A stretch of 64,000 nucleotides of DNA from Poriferisodalis sp965116245 (GTDB lineage Bacteria; Actinomycetota; Acidimicrobiia; Acidimicrobiales; Poriferisodalaceae): contig OZ220497.1 of the NCBI GenBank assembly GCA_965116245.1, positions 1,054,001 to 1,118,000 of the forward strand. Reading direction: 5' to 3'. Of this stretch, positions 51,464 to 60,327 are shown one piece after another. The notes beneath the pieces are model-generated. The model worked only from the letters and a program-made list of their open reading frames with translations. It ran no database searches and was not told the origin of the DNA. The position numbers and the translations under genes are program-made. Within the stretch, counting starts at the first letter, position 1. Each line of letters opens with the position of its first letter.

Positions 51464-52390
51464 GTGCAGTCAGACCTCCCAGCGCCGCGCCCGGGAGAGT
51501 GCGACGTGCACCTAGTTGACGGCACCTATGAGCTGTTCAGGCATTTCTTTGCCGTGCCTCGCCGCGCTGCATCCGATGGGGTTGAGGTCGGCGCGCTGCG
51601 CGGCGTGCTCGGCAACATCGTGATGCTGCTTGAGAGCGGTGCCACTCACGTAGCGGTGGCCACCGATCACGTCGTGGAGTCGTTCCGCAATGAACTGTGG
51701 CCCGGCTACAAGGACGGCTCGGGCATTGAGCCTGACCTGGTTTCCCAGTTCCATCCCACCGAGGAGACGCTGAGGCTGCTCGGCGTGACGGTATGGCCGA
51801 TGGTCGAATTCGAAGCCGATGACGCAATGGCAGCGGGGGCAGCCATGGCCGCTGACGACAGTCGTGTGCGACGGGTCTTGATCTGCACCCCCGACAAGGA
51901 TCTAGGCCAGTGTGTCGGCGGCAAGGTGTTTCAGTGGGATCGTCGTGCCGACGAGATCATTGACACCAACGGTGTAGAGGCGAAGTTTGGCGTCGCACCC
52001 GAATCCATACCGGATTACTTGAGCCTTGTTGGCGACAACGCGGATGGCCTTCCGGGCCTGCGCGGCTGGGGCAAGAAAACAACCTCGGTGATGCTGTCTC
52101 ACTACGGTCACATTGAGAACATTCCGGAGTCTCATCTTGACTGGGAACCGCGAGTACGCGGCGCAGCCGGACTCGCTACCACGCTCGTCGATAATCGCGA
52201 GCTAGCGCTGTTGTTTCGCCGCATTGCGACTGTACGCACGGACGCGCCCGTCTCCACCGGCGTGGATGAGTTGGCATGGCGCGGTCCGCGAAAGGGCTTC
52301 GCGGAACTGTGCGAGCGGATCGGCGCCGGTCAGTTGCATGAGCGAGCGATCAACCTCGCCGCCCAGCGCGCTGAATTGGCTGAGCTGTAG
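51464..52390 (+). CDS. 5'-3' exonuclease family protein (PIN/H3TH)
   Basis: 308 residues from the GTG at 51464. It resembles the stand-alone 5'-nuclease domain of DNA polymerase I: VHLVDGTYELFRHFFA, VAVATDHVVESFRNELWPGYKDG, EADDAMAAGAAMAA, RVLICTPDKDLGQCV (metal aspartates), and the helix-3-turn-helix SLVGDNADGLPGLRGWGKKTT. Acts on flap or RNA/DNA 5' ends. Eleven bases downstream of the XRE gene but probably a chromosomal housekeeping gene. Confidence 0.9.
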   Translation: MQSDLPAPRPGECDVHLVDGTYELFRHFFAVPRRAASDGVEVGALRGVLGNIVMLLESGATHVAVATDHVVESFRNELWPGYKDGSGIEPDLVSQFHPTEETLRLLGVTVWPMVEFEADDAMAAGAAMAADDSRVRRVLICTPDKDLGQCVGGKVFQWDRRADEIIDTNGVEAKFGVAPESIPDYLSLVGDNADGLPGLRGWGKKTTSVMLSHYGHIENIPESHLDWEPRVRGAAGLATTLVDNRELALLFRRIATVRTDAPVSTGVDELAWRGPRKGFAELCERIGAGQLHERAINLAAQRAELAEL

Positions 52391-52574
52391 ATACGAACTG
52401 TGGAGCCGCGCGGTGGGGCCTAGCGATGGCGCCGAACCGTAAATCCGTGCCCGCAAATCAATCCGCCTACCCGAACCCTTATGCCCGCTAGCTAGCGCCT
52501 AGCGCAGCTTGCAGCAAGCTACGCATGCGTGCGGGCGATACAGCCGAGGCAGGTCGGATGGTCTCCTCGGCTGG

Positions 52575-52934
52575 TCAGGCTGGCTGGTTTATCTCGATCA
52601 TGTTGCCAGCCGGGTCGAAGAAGAACGTCTGGCGGGCTGGTGTTCCTGGCAGAGGTACTGGGTCGCGCACTTCCACGCCAGCGTCACGCAACTCGGCCAC
52701 GGTGGCGTCGATGTCGTCCACCTTGAAGGCCCAGTGTTGGCCCTTAGGTGGTACCCAATCGGCGACCTCAATGAGATGTACCTCACCGCCGCCGGGTGTC
52801 CGCAACCAGCGCCCGTTGAAGCCGAAATCGGGCCGGTCAAGCTGGCTCATCCCCAAAATATCTGTATAGAACGGCGCCGCCGCGTCCACATCGGCGCAAT
52901 TAATCGAAACGTGATGCACAGGACCCAGTTCCAT
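52575..52934 (-). CDS. VOC (glyoxalase/dioxygenase-like) family protein
   Basis: 119 residues with the vicinal-oxygen-chelate fold: VHHVSINCADVDAAAPFYTDILGM, then GEVHLIEV and QHWAFKVDDIDATVAELRDAGVEV, ending FFDPAGNMIEINQP. His, His and Glu are at the usual metal-ligand positions. Substrate unknown. Divergent from the acyl-CoA carboxylase gene. Confidence 0.85.
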   Translation of the reverse strand: MELGPVHHVSINCADVDAAAPFYTDILGMSQLDRPDFGFNGRWLRTPGGGEVHLIEVADWVPPKGQHWAFKVDDIDATVAELRDAGVEVRDPVPLPGTPARQTFFFDPAGNMIEINQPA

Positions 52935-53024
52935 ATCCGCAGCCTAGGTCAGCGGCTACCCAGCGTCCGCCGCCCAGGCGCGAAGGCACGACTCGGCTCT
53001 ACTCGTGCTCGTAGGCTCTGGAGG

Positions 53025-54581
53025 ATGTCTCAGCCGACCATGGACGAGCGGCTACGCGAGCTGGCCCGCCGCCGCGAGGAGGCGTTGAACGCTGGTACAG
53101 AGCGCGCGGTCCAGCGTCAGCACGACAAGGGCAAGATGCTCGCCCGCGAGCGCATTGAGTACCTCTTCGACGAGGGCACCTTCCATGAACTCGACATGCT
53201 CGCTCGCCACAGGGCTCACGACATTGGTCTTGATGGCCGCCCCTACACCGACGGAATCATCACTGGCTGGGGCAACATTGATGGCCGCAAGGTCTTTGTG
53301 GCCAGTCAGGACTTCACGGTGTTCGGCGGAGCCCTCGGCGAGGTGTTCGCTGAGAAAACCCACAAGGTCATGGATCTAGCTGAATCGGTAGGGGCTCCCA
53401 TTATTGGGTTGAACGACGGTGCCGGTGCCCGCATCCAAGAGGGCGTGGTCTCATTGGCGGGCTACGGCGGCATCTTTCGCCGCAACGTGCAGGCCTCTGG
53501 TGTCATCCCACAAATCAGCGTCATCATGGGACCATGCGCTGGCGGTGCTGTCTATTCGCCCGCGATGACCGACTTCATCTTCATGGTGCGCGACACCAGT
53601 CATATGTTCATCACGGGTCCGGACGTGGTGAAGACGGTCACCGGCGAAGACGTCACCCTTGAGGAGCTCGGTGGCGCCGGTTCGCACAGCACCAAATCGG
53701 GCGTAGCCACGTTCGTCGCGGCGGACGAGAAGGCTGTCCTTGACGATGTCCGCTACCTACTGTCATTCCTACCGTCAAACAACCTTGACTCGCCGCCGGT
53801 CGTGGCGACCGACGACGCGCCGGACCGTTGGTGTCCGGCTCTGCGCGACCTCATGCCCCAAAGCCCCAACGTTCCATACGACATGAAGCAGGTCATCGGC
53901 GAGGTAGTGGACGATGGTGAGTTTCTCGAATACCACGCCACCTGGGGCGGCTCCATCGTCTGTGGTTTCGCCCGAGTCAACGGCCGCTCAGTGGGCATCG
54001 TCGGCAATCAGCCGATGGTGATGGCAGGCGTGCTTGACATTGACTCTTCGGAGAAGGCAGCTCGGTTCGTGCGATTCTGCGACGCCTTCAACCTTCCGTT
54101 GCTGACCTTCGTGGATGTGCCCGGGTTTTTGCCCGGCGTAGATCAAGAGCACGGTGGCATTATCCGCCACGGCGCCAAGCTGCTATATGCCTACTGTGAG
54201 GCCACCGTGCCGCGCGTTCAGGTCATTACTCGCAAGGCCTACGGCGGCGCTTATGTGGTGATGGACTCCAAGTCGGTGGGCTGCGATGTCAGCTTCGCTT
54301 GGCCCACAGCGGAGTTGGCGGTGATGGGTCCACAGGGAGCCGTTGAGATCCTGAACCGGCGCGAACTGCAGCAGGCCGCCGACCCCGAAGCTCGCAAGGC
54401 TGAACTGGTTGAGGAATACAGCCGCAAGTATGCGAACCCCTATATCGCGGCTGAGCGAGGCATCGTGGACGCGGTCATTGACCCAGCCGAGACCCGCAAC
54501 AAGGTCGTCGCCGCGTTTGAGGTGATCAGCGCGAAGCGTGAAGAGCTGCCGCGTCGCAAGCACGGCAACGTGCCGCTGTAA
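53025..54581 (+). CDS. acyl-CoA carboxylase carboxyltransferase (propionyl-CoA carboxylase beta type)
   Basis: 518 residues from ATG 53025. Biotin-dependent carboxyltransferase that moves CO2 from carboxybiotin to acetyl- or propionyl-CoA. Markers are MDERLRELARRREEAL, HDKGKMLARERIEYLFDEGTFHELD, GLNDGAGARIQEGVVSLAGYG, MGPCAGGAVYSPAMTDF, SHSTKSGVA, FVDVPGFLPGVDQEHGGIIRHGAKLLYAY and AYGGAYVVMDSK. An epsilon-subunit gene follows, as in actinobacterial ACCase/PCC. The biotinylated alpha subunit is not in the window. Supplies methylmalonyl-CoA or malonyl-CoA; substrate choice is not determined. Confidence 0.93.
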   Translation: MSQPTMDERLRELARRREEALNAGTERAVQRQHDKGKMLARERIEYLFDEGTFHELDMLARHRAHDIGLDGRPYTDGIITGWGNIDGRKVFVASQDFTVFGGALGEVFAEKTHKVMDLAESVGAPIIGLNDGAGARIQEGVVSLAGYGGIFRRNVQASGVIPQISVIMGPCAGGAVYSPAMTDFIFMVRDTSHMFITGPDVVKTVTGEDVTLEELGGAGSHSTKSGVATFVAADEKAVLDDVRYLLSFLPSNNLDSPPVVATDDAPDRWCPALRDLMPQSPNVPYDMKQVIGEVVDDGEFLEYHATWGGSIVCGFARVNGRSVGIVGNQPMVMAGVLDIDSSEKAARFVRFCDAFNLPLLTFVDVPGFLPGVDQEHGGIIRHGAKLLYAYCEATVPRVQVITRKAYGGAYVVMDSKSVGCDVSFAWPTAELAVMGPQGAVEILNRRELQQAADPEARKAELVEEYSRKYANPYIAAERGIVDAVIDPAETRNKVVAAFEVISAKREELPRRKHGNVPL

Positions 54582-54592
54582 GGACCCCAGGC

Positions 54593-54805
54593 GTGACTGT
54601 CGCAGCGGGCCCCGTGGATGTGGACCGGGTTGAAATCAACTCACCAGCGAGTGCGCAAGAAGTAGCGGCCATCGTTACGGCACTTGAGCTGCTGTGGCCT
54701 TCTCCGGTGCCCTTCGCCGCGGCAGAGACACCGCCTAGCAAATGGCGCTTCAGCTCCCGTCCGTGGCAAACGCCCGCATCTTGGCCCGCTGTTCGCTACC
54801 GCTGA
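54593..54805 (+). CDS. acyl-CoA carboxylase epsilon subunit
   Basis: 70 residues, GTG start 12 bases after the carboxyltransferase stop. VEINSPASAQEVAAIVTALELLW near the N-terminus and SKWRFSSRP near the C-terminus match the small AccE/PccE proteins that stabilise actinobacterial acyl-CoA carboxylase complexes. Position and size are diagnostic even though the sequence is weakly conserved. Confidence 0.85.
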   Translation: MTVAAGPVDVDRVEINSPASAQEVAAIVTALELLWPSPVPFAAAETPPSKWRFSSRPWQTPASWPAVRYR

Positions 54806-54820
54806 GGTGTCAGTAAGCCC

Positions 54821-56056
54821 ATGTCAGCAGGCACAGTCAGTCACACGTCAGTAGAGAAGGCGGCTAGTGCCACATCAATGCCGCTTGACGGTTTGCGGGT
54901 GGTGGACGTGTCGTCGGTATTCGCGGGGCCACACTGCGCCCGGTACCTAGCCGATTTCGGCGCCGATGTCATAAAAGTGGAGCGACCCGGAGGCGACACG
55001 GTTCGCAATATGGGCTGGCGGGACGCACAGGGTGAGTCACTGTGGTGGCGCCTCGTGAACCGCAATAAGCGATGTGTGACGCTTGACCTGAAGGCGGCCG
55101 ATGATCTGGCGCTCCTGCGGCGGTTGCTCGGTGTCGCCGATGTGATGGTGGAGAACTTTCGGCCCGGCAAACTTGAAGCGCTCGGCTTGGTGCCCGACCA
55201 ACTGATTGAGGCCAATCCGAAGCTCGTGATTGTGCGACTGACCGGCTTTGGCCAGGACGGTCCGTATCGCAACCGGCCGGGCTTCGCCACTCTCGCGGAA
55301 GCCATGAGCGGCTTTGCTTCTATGAACGGCGAGGCAGACGGCGCACCACTTCTGCCGCCTGTGGCGCTTACCGACGAGATTGCTGGCCTCGCTGGGGCGT
55401 TCGCGGCGATGGTGGCTCTGCGCAGCGGTGTGGGCCAGGTGGTGGACGTGAACCTTTTGGAGGCCATGTCGCAGGCGATGGGTCCACTTATGACTGCTTG
55501 GCATTCCGAGGGTTATCTGCAGCCTCGACTGGGTTCGGGCATTCCCTACAGCGTGCCCCGCGGCACCTACCAAGCGTCCGACGGAGGGTGGCTGGCCGTG
55601 AGCACTTCAACCGACTCGGTCGCTGCGCGAGTTATGGAGATGATTGGGCTGGGAAGCGATGAGCGATTCGTAACGTTCGAAGGACGCCTGGCTCACCGTG
55701 TGGAGCTGGACGAGGCAATGGCGGCGTGGGTGGCAACCCGAACGTTGGCCGAGGCAGTAGCAGCATTTGATGAAGCCCAAGCGGCCGCAGCTCCGGTGCT
55801 CAACATGAGCCAGCTAGCGGCTGACCCACATGTCACCGACCGTGAGTTGTTTGTGGAGGTAGACGGGCTCGTGCAGCAGAACGTGATTGCGCGGCTAAGC
55901 GTGACGCCTGGCCAGGTTCGCTGGACTGGCCGAAGCCAAGGTGCCGACAACGATTGTCTCGCCGGATTGTCTGCCTCATCGGCCGATGACGCAGCCGACA
56001 ACGTGGCCGATGACGTTGCCAAGAGTGTGGCCGCTGATCCTTGGCCTAGACCCTGA
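54821..56056 (+). CDS. CaiB/BaiF family CoA-transferase
   Basis: 411 residues, class III CoA-transferase. Markers are PLDGLRVVDVSSVFAGPHCARYLADFGADVIKVERPGGDTVRNMG, NRNKRCVTLDLK, the catalytic Asp in VMVENFRPGKLEALG context, RLTGFGQDGPYRNRPGFATLAEAMSG, and LPPVALTDEIAGLAGA. Follows the carboxylase operon after 15 bases. It could be the mesaconyl-CoA C1-C4 transferase of the ethylmalonyl-CoA pathway, but many CaiB-family members act on other acids, so that is only a hypothesis. The C-terminus has an Asp/Ala-rich repetitive tail. Confidence 0.87.
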   Translation: MSAGTVSHTSVEKAASATSMPLDGLRVVDVSSVFAGPHCARYLADFGADVIKVERPGGDTVRNMGWRDAQGESLWWRLVNRNKRCVTLDLKAADDLALLRRLLGVADVMVENFRPGKLEALGLVPDQLIEANPKLVIVRLTGFGQDGPYRNRPGFATLAEAMSGFASMNGEADGAPLLPPVALTDEIAGLAGAFAAMVALRSGVGQVVDVNLLEAMSQAMGPLMTAWHSEGYLQPRLGSGIPYSVPRGTYQASDGGWLAVSTSTDSVAARVMEMIGLGSDERFVTFEGRLAHRVELDEAMAAWVATRTLAEAVAAFDEAQAAAAPVLNMSQLAADPHVTDRELFVEVDGLVQQNVIARLSVTPGQVRWTGRSQGADNDCLAGLSASSADDAADNVADDVAKSVAADPWPRP

Positions 56057-56066
56057 CCAGACCCCG

Positions 56067-57647
56067 TTAGCTCGTTGGTTTCGCAGGTGAGTCGTTCTGA
56101 CGGATCGGCTCTACGCCTTTGCGTTTCAGCAACATCCGCCGTATGGCGGTCATTAGTGGATAGGTGAAACGTGAAATCATCGGCGAGGCGAATGCCAGTC
56201 GGTTGAACTTGTTGAAAACGCCGAGATCTTCACTCAACAATGCCAGCACGTTCAGAGCTTCGTGACCGACGAAGTATCGTTTGTCGATCTTGACCACCAT
56301 GCCGTCGTTGAGATCATGCGGGAGTTGTCGAATCTCGTCAACAATCGGACCGCCCTGGCGGGCATCAACTAGCATGAATGTGTCGACCGAACGCTGCAGC
56401 CGGAGGTATTGCGCGTAGTTGTTGCACATCGGGCATTCGCCGTCGTAAACCAACCATACTTGACTAGAAGTGAGCGGTTTTCGGGTTTGTTGGCGCCGCT
56501 TCAGCGCACGGAATGGCCAACCTATAATCGGTAGTGACCGCACGGTTCCTGACAGCGAGAACTGGTCAGGAGCGAGCGGAGACAATAACAAAAACAAGCC
56601 CACCATCACAATATTGAGCGAGAACGAGATGTTCATTAGCAGATCGCTCGTGATGTGGAACAACATGAATATAGCGCCGAACAAACGATGTAGATGCGGC
56701 CGAAATATCACCAGTAACGCAAAAATCTCAATATACAGCGTCAACATCCACATGGACTGAGTTAGCCAGTTGTGTTGCGCCACGTAGGGCATTAGCAACG
56801 GAATCTCATCGGACTCTGCTAGAAGTCGATCCAGCAAGATGCGCGTCAGGGCATCGGACGAAAAGAGCTCAAGTCGACCGTACCATATCTTGTTGATTCC
56901 AGACAACGTGTACGACAACAAGATTGCAACTTGTGCGATCCACAGAGAAGTGAGGCACGCGCGCACACTGCTTCTTTGGTGAGCCCTTTGGCCCTTTTGA
57001 CCTCTTAGGCTATTATGCCTCAGAGGAAGCGAGAAATTTGCTAGACGCGCGCGATTCGGCAAGAATATCAACGCAAAGCCAACCAGTAGGAGTACATGAG
57101 TGCCGTGATTGATGGAGCCGTAGGAGTTGCGGATCGCAATATGCACGAACAAATGCAAAAATGCGCCTAAACGTAAGAAGAACCATCCTGGTGCTGAGGC
57201 GGCGCCGAGAGCCAACAGCAGTCCAAGTGCAGTCAGCACAATCTCGTGTCGTAGCCATGCTGTGCCGACTATTGACGAGATTAGGCTAATGGGCCAAATT
57301 GGAGCGGTCGGTGTGCCACCTGAGTAGGCCGCGCCGAAGGGGTAATGGCCCGTTCCAACCAGGTATGCCAGAAACACATAGTAGAAACGGCCCAGTAGAA
57401 CGACGTTGTGCGCCTTTAGTGTTAATTCACGGGTTGATTCTCCCAGCGTGCGGTGCTGGCGTTCTTCGACGCTGAGCACCGATTTGCGGAAGCGCCGTGA
57501 CCAGCTTCGTATACGCAGCCGGGCAGTCGCCGAACTGCGCCAGTAAGCCTCAGGCGACTGGGCTTCACCATGCTGGGCCTTAGCCGTCTGGACTGCGGCA
57601 TGCTGGCCGCGACTATCAGAGTGGTTGCGGCATTCTTCGAGCGACAC
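56067..57647 (-). CDS. HTTM-like membrane protein fused to a DCC (DUF393) thioredoxin-like domain
   Basis: 526 residues. After an 80-residue charged N-terminus come about nine membrane helices with HTTM (vitamin K-dependent carboxylase-like) features: HLFVHIAIRNSYGSINHGTHVLLL, then a long SGINKIWYG segment and MWMLTLYIEIFALLVIF. The C-terminal 130 residues form a DCC/DUF393 domain beginning LVYDGECPMCNNYAQYL (CxxC), with VGHEALNVLAL. HTTM-DCC fusions are known but uncharacterised; a membrane redox or carboxylation role is speculative. More AT-rich than its neighbours. Operon with the small gene upstream. Confidence 0.85.
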   Translation of the reverse strand: MSLEECRNHSDSRGQHAAVQTAKAQHGEAQSPEAYWRSSATARLRIRSWSRRFRKSVLSVEERQHRTLGESTRELTLKAHNVVLLGRFYYVFLAYLVGTGHYPFGAAYSGGTPTAPIWPISLISSIVGTAWLRHEIVLTALGLLLALGAASAPGWFFLRLGAFLHLFVHIAIRNSYGSINHGTHVLLLVGFALIFLPNRARLANFSLPLRHNSLRGQKGQRAHQRSSVRACLTSLWIAQVAILLSYTLSGINKIWYGRLELFSSDALTRILLDRLLAESDEIPLLMPYVAQHNWLTQSMWMLTLYIEIFALLVIFRPHLHRLFGAIFMLFHITSDLLMNISFSLNIVMVGLFLLLSPLAPDQFSLSGTVRSLPIIGWPFRALKRRQQTRKPLTSSQVWLVYDGECPMCNNYAQYLRLQRSVDTFMLVDARQGGPIVDEIRQLPHDLNDGMVVKIDKRYFVGHEALNVLALLSEDLGVFNKFNRLAFASPMISRFTYPLMTAIRRMLLKRKGVEPIRQNDSPAKPTS

Positions 57648-57663
57648 TGATCAACCGTTCTCG

Positions 57664-58191
57664 TCAGCCGGTTTCAGGGACGCTGGGGAGACGTCCGGTA
57701 CTAGTACTCCAGCGCACCACAACTTCACCAGGTTGCAAGAAATCGGTCCGGGTCATCTCTCCGTTAGCGAATTCGGTGAGGTTGTCTTGAACATCGTGGA
57801 GGTCCACATCTGCCTTAATGATGCTGAACTCGACCGTGCGTTCTCCCATTTTCCGTTTGATGATCGGATACAGAACTTCTGTGACCTGCTCGGTGCAGCC
57901 ACGATCTTTCGCGCACGCGCTAGCGACTCGGCGCAGTGCTTTCCAGTCTCGGATGTCACCGCTGGGTATCAAGTAGGTGGTTCCCTCCATTGACTGGCCA
58001 TCAACACTGTCCGCGATTAGGACATATTCGAATGGCTCCCAATCCGGGATATGGGTGAATAGCTTCCACTTAAAGAACGGGAACACCTCAACGTGTTCGG
58101 TTTCCAGCACTGCATGAAGCGGAATCATCGCGATGTAAAGAACGAAGAAGCTCGGAACAAGCCACTTGTGTATCCGGCGTCGCTTGCGCAC
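57664..58191 (-). CDS. hypothetical membrane-anchored partner of HTTM-DCC protein
   Basis: 175 residues. A basic N-terminus (MRKRRRIHKW) precedes one transmembrane helix (LVPSFFVLYIAMIPLHAVL), then FPFFKWKLFTHIPDW, a phrase seen in small proteins that accompany HTTM genes. The rest is a predicted extracytoplasmic domain with two Cys (SACAKDRGCTEQ) that could form a disulfide handled by the adjacent DCC domain. It lies 16 bases upstream of the HTTM-DCC gene on the same strand. Function unknown. Confidence 0.7.
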   Translation of the reverse strand: MRKRRRIHKWLVPSFFVLYIAMIPLHAVLETEHVEVFPFFKWKLFTHIPDWEPFEYVLIADSVDGQSMEGTTYLIPSGDIRDWKALRRVASACAKDRGCTEQVTEVLYPIIKRKMGERTVEFSIIKADVDLHDVQDNLTEFANGEMTRTDFLQPGEVVVRWSTSTGRLPSVPETG

Positions 58192-58212
58192 GTACCGATT
58201 GTGGCACGTCGT

Positions 58213-60216
58213 TTAGCCAGAAGCGGCGCGGGAGCGCTCGACCAAGCTGGCAATGTCGGCCATGATGGCTGACAGCTCAAAGTCCTTGGGCGTGTAGACG
58301 GCGGCCACGCCAGCATCAATTAGACGTTGGTGATCGTCGGGCGGGATTATGCCGCCCACCACCACTGGCGCCGCGACTTCGGCTTCAGCCAGATAGTCCA
58401 GCACCTCTGGGACCAGTTCCAGGTGGCTGCCCGACAGGATCGACAGACCCACTACGTCTACGTCCTCGTCGCGCGCAGTTGCAGCAATGTGGCGTGGTGT
58501 CAGGCGTATGCCCTCATAGACGACTTCCATGCCAGCGTCGCGTGCCGCGACCGCTACCTGTTCTGCACCGTTGGAGTGACCATCTAGTCCGGGCTTGGCC
58601 ACCAGCAACCGCGGCGGTCCGCCGGGCATCTGAGCGCATCGCTTCGCTACCGCGCTCAGCGATGGCCCATGCGACGAACGTCGAGCCCCGCCACCTAGTC
58701 CGGTTGGTGCACGGAACTCGCCAAATACTTCACGCAAGGTTTGGGCCCATTCCCCAGTTGTGACGCCTGCGTGGGCTGCGGCGATGCTTGGCCCCATGAT
58801 GTTCACGTCGCCTGAAGCGGCGACTCGCAGATCTTCTAACGCCGCAGCTACCCGGTTTGAGTCTCGTGTGCTGCGCCATTGTTCCAAGTCGTCGATTAGG
58901 TCGGCTTCCACGCCTGGGTCCACCCGCATGATCAACTCTTCGCCTTCCAGCGGGGATGGCGCTGTTTCGGTGAAGTTGTTCACACCTACCACGGTCATCT
59001 CGCCGCTCTCGATTTGACGCACGCGCTGAGTGTGGCTCGCCACGAGACGCTGCTTTAGCTCGGTGATGGCCGCGAACGCGCCGCCCATAGCGAGCACCTC
59101 GTCTAGCTCGGCCTGTGCTGCGTCAATCAGCTCGGCTGTGCGGCCCTCAACCACGTGTGAGCCATCGAAAATGTCGCCATATTCCAGCAGATCGGTTTCA
59201 TGGGCTAGTACTTGTTGGATTCGTAGTGACCACTGCTGGTCCCAGGGCCGGGGCAGTCCAAGCGCTTCGTTCCATGCGGGTAGCTGCAGCGAACGTGTTC
59301 GTGCTCGTTGCGACAGTGTCACACCCAGCGCTTCCAGGGTGATGCGGGCCACGTTGTTTTCCGGCTGCGCCTCGGTGAGCCCCAGCGAGTTGACCTGCAC
59401 GCCGTAACGGAACCGTCGCAGTTTGGGGTCGGCGACGCGGTAGCGGTCGGCGCAGATCCGATCCCACATGTCGGTAAAGGCTCGGACCTTGCAGACTTCC
59501 TCAATGAACCGGATGCCTGCGTTCACGAAAAACGAAATGCTGCCCACCGCAGCGTCAAAGCGATCTGGCGGCACCTTTCCGCTATCGCGCACCGCATCCA
59601 GCACATCAATTGCGCTGGCTAAAGCGTAAGCGATCTCCTGAACTGGAGTGGCACCAGCTTCTTGCAAGTGGTAGCTGCAAACGTTGATCGGGTTCCACAA
59701 CGGCACGTGCTGGGAGCAGTACGCCACGACATCGGTCGTCAATCGACGGCTTGCCTCCGGGCCGAAGATGTACGTGCCCCGGCTCAGGTACTCCTTCACG
59801 ATGTCGTTTTGAGTTGTACCCCGCAACGCTTCGGTAGCCACCGCTGCGTTTTGGGCGTTGGCGATGTACAAGCTGAGCAGCCACGGTGCAGTGGCGTTGA
59901 TAGTCATGGAGGTGTTCATGGAATCGGGCGGGATGCCGTCCATGAGTTGAGCCATGTGCCCCAAGTGGCTGACCGCAACGCCTACCTTGCCCACCTCGCC
60001 ACGCGCCATCGGGTGGTCGGGGTCGTAGCCGGTTTGGGTCGGCAGATCAAACGCCACCGACAAACCTGTTTGGCCCTTGTCCAAATTTGATCGGTACAGC
60101 TCATTGGACGCGGCTGCGGTGGAGTGACCGGAATAGGTGCGCATCAGCCACGGCCGCGAACGCTGCGTTGAACCAGAACGCGGCGAACCGGAACGCGGCG
60201 AACCAGTGTCAGGCAC
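58213..60216 (-). CDS. ecm: ethylmalonyl-CoA mutase (B12-dependent, single chain)
   Basis: 667 residues. Catalyses ethylmalonyl-CoA to methylsuccinyl-CoA with coenzyme B12. The catalytic barrel carries MRTYSGHSTAAASNELYR, SVAFDLPTQTGYDPDHP, SMTINATAPWLLSLY and YGVQVNSLGLTEAQPENNVARI; the last resembles ethylmalonyl- rather than methylmalonyl-CoA mutases. The C-terminal B12 domain has LVAKPGLDGHSNGAEQVA (DxHxxG) and ISILSGSHLELVPEV-type segments. N-terminal residues 5-16 repeat SPRSG because of a 15-bp tandem duplication. Fits with ccr and epimerase at 22879-24731. Confidence 0.9.
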   Translation of the reverse strand: MPDTGSPRSGSPRSGSTQRSRPWLMRTYSGHSTAAASNELYRSNLDKGQTGLSVAFDLPTQTGYDPDHPMARGEVGKVGVAVSHLGHMAQLMDGIPPDSMNTSMTINATAPWLLSLYIANAQNAAVATEALRGTTQNDIVKEYLSRGTYIFGPEASRRLTTDVVAYCSQHVPLWNPINVCSYHLQEAGATPVQEIAYALASAIDVLDAVRDSGKVPPDRFDAAVGSISFFVNAGIRFIEEVCKVRAFTDMWDRICADRYRVADPKLRRFRYGVQVNSLGLTEAQPENNVARITLEALGVTLSQRARTRSLQLPAWNEALGLPRPWDQQWSLRIQQVLAHETDLLEYGDIFDGSHVVEGRTAELIDAAQAELDEVLAMGGAFAAITELKQRLVASHTQRVRQIESGEMTVVGVNNFTETAPSPLEGEELIMRVDPGVEADLIDDLEQWRSTRDSNRVAAALEDLRVAASGDVNIMGPSIAAAHAGVTTGEWAQTLREVFGEFRAPTGLGGGARRSSHGPSLSAVAKRCAQMPGGPPRLLVAKPGLDGHSNGAEQVAVAARDAGMEVVYEGIRLTPRHIAATARDEDVDVVGLSILSGSHLELVPEVLDYLAEAEVAAPVVVGGIIPPDDHQRLIDAGVAAVYTPKDFELSAIMADIASLVERSRAASG
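60170..60199. repeat. 15-bp tandem duplication in ecm 5' end
   Basis: GAACCAGAACGCGGC and GAACCGGAACGCGGC are adjacent and followed by a third partial match. In frame, giving the repeated SPRSG near the mutase N-terminus. Confidence 0.88.
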
Positions 60217-60327
60217 TACAACGGACCCCGTATCGACCTTGTATTGACCCTGCCTTGGCCCCGCAGTTGACCTCGGAAGTGGTGCAGCAGCTACTCAACG
60301 GCATTGTTTCAGCGCCTCCGGCGACCC

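Noticed and set aside
52509..53024. Upstream extension of the carboxyltransferase frame
   Set aside because: It overlaps the antisense of the VOC gene, and the carboxyltransferase family start matches ATG 53025.
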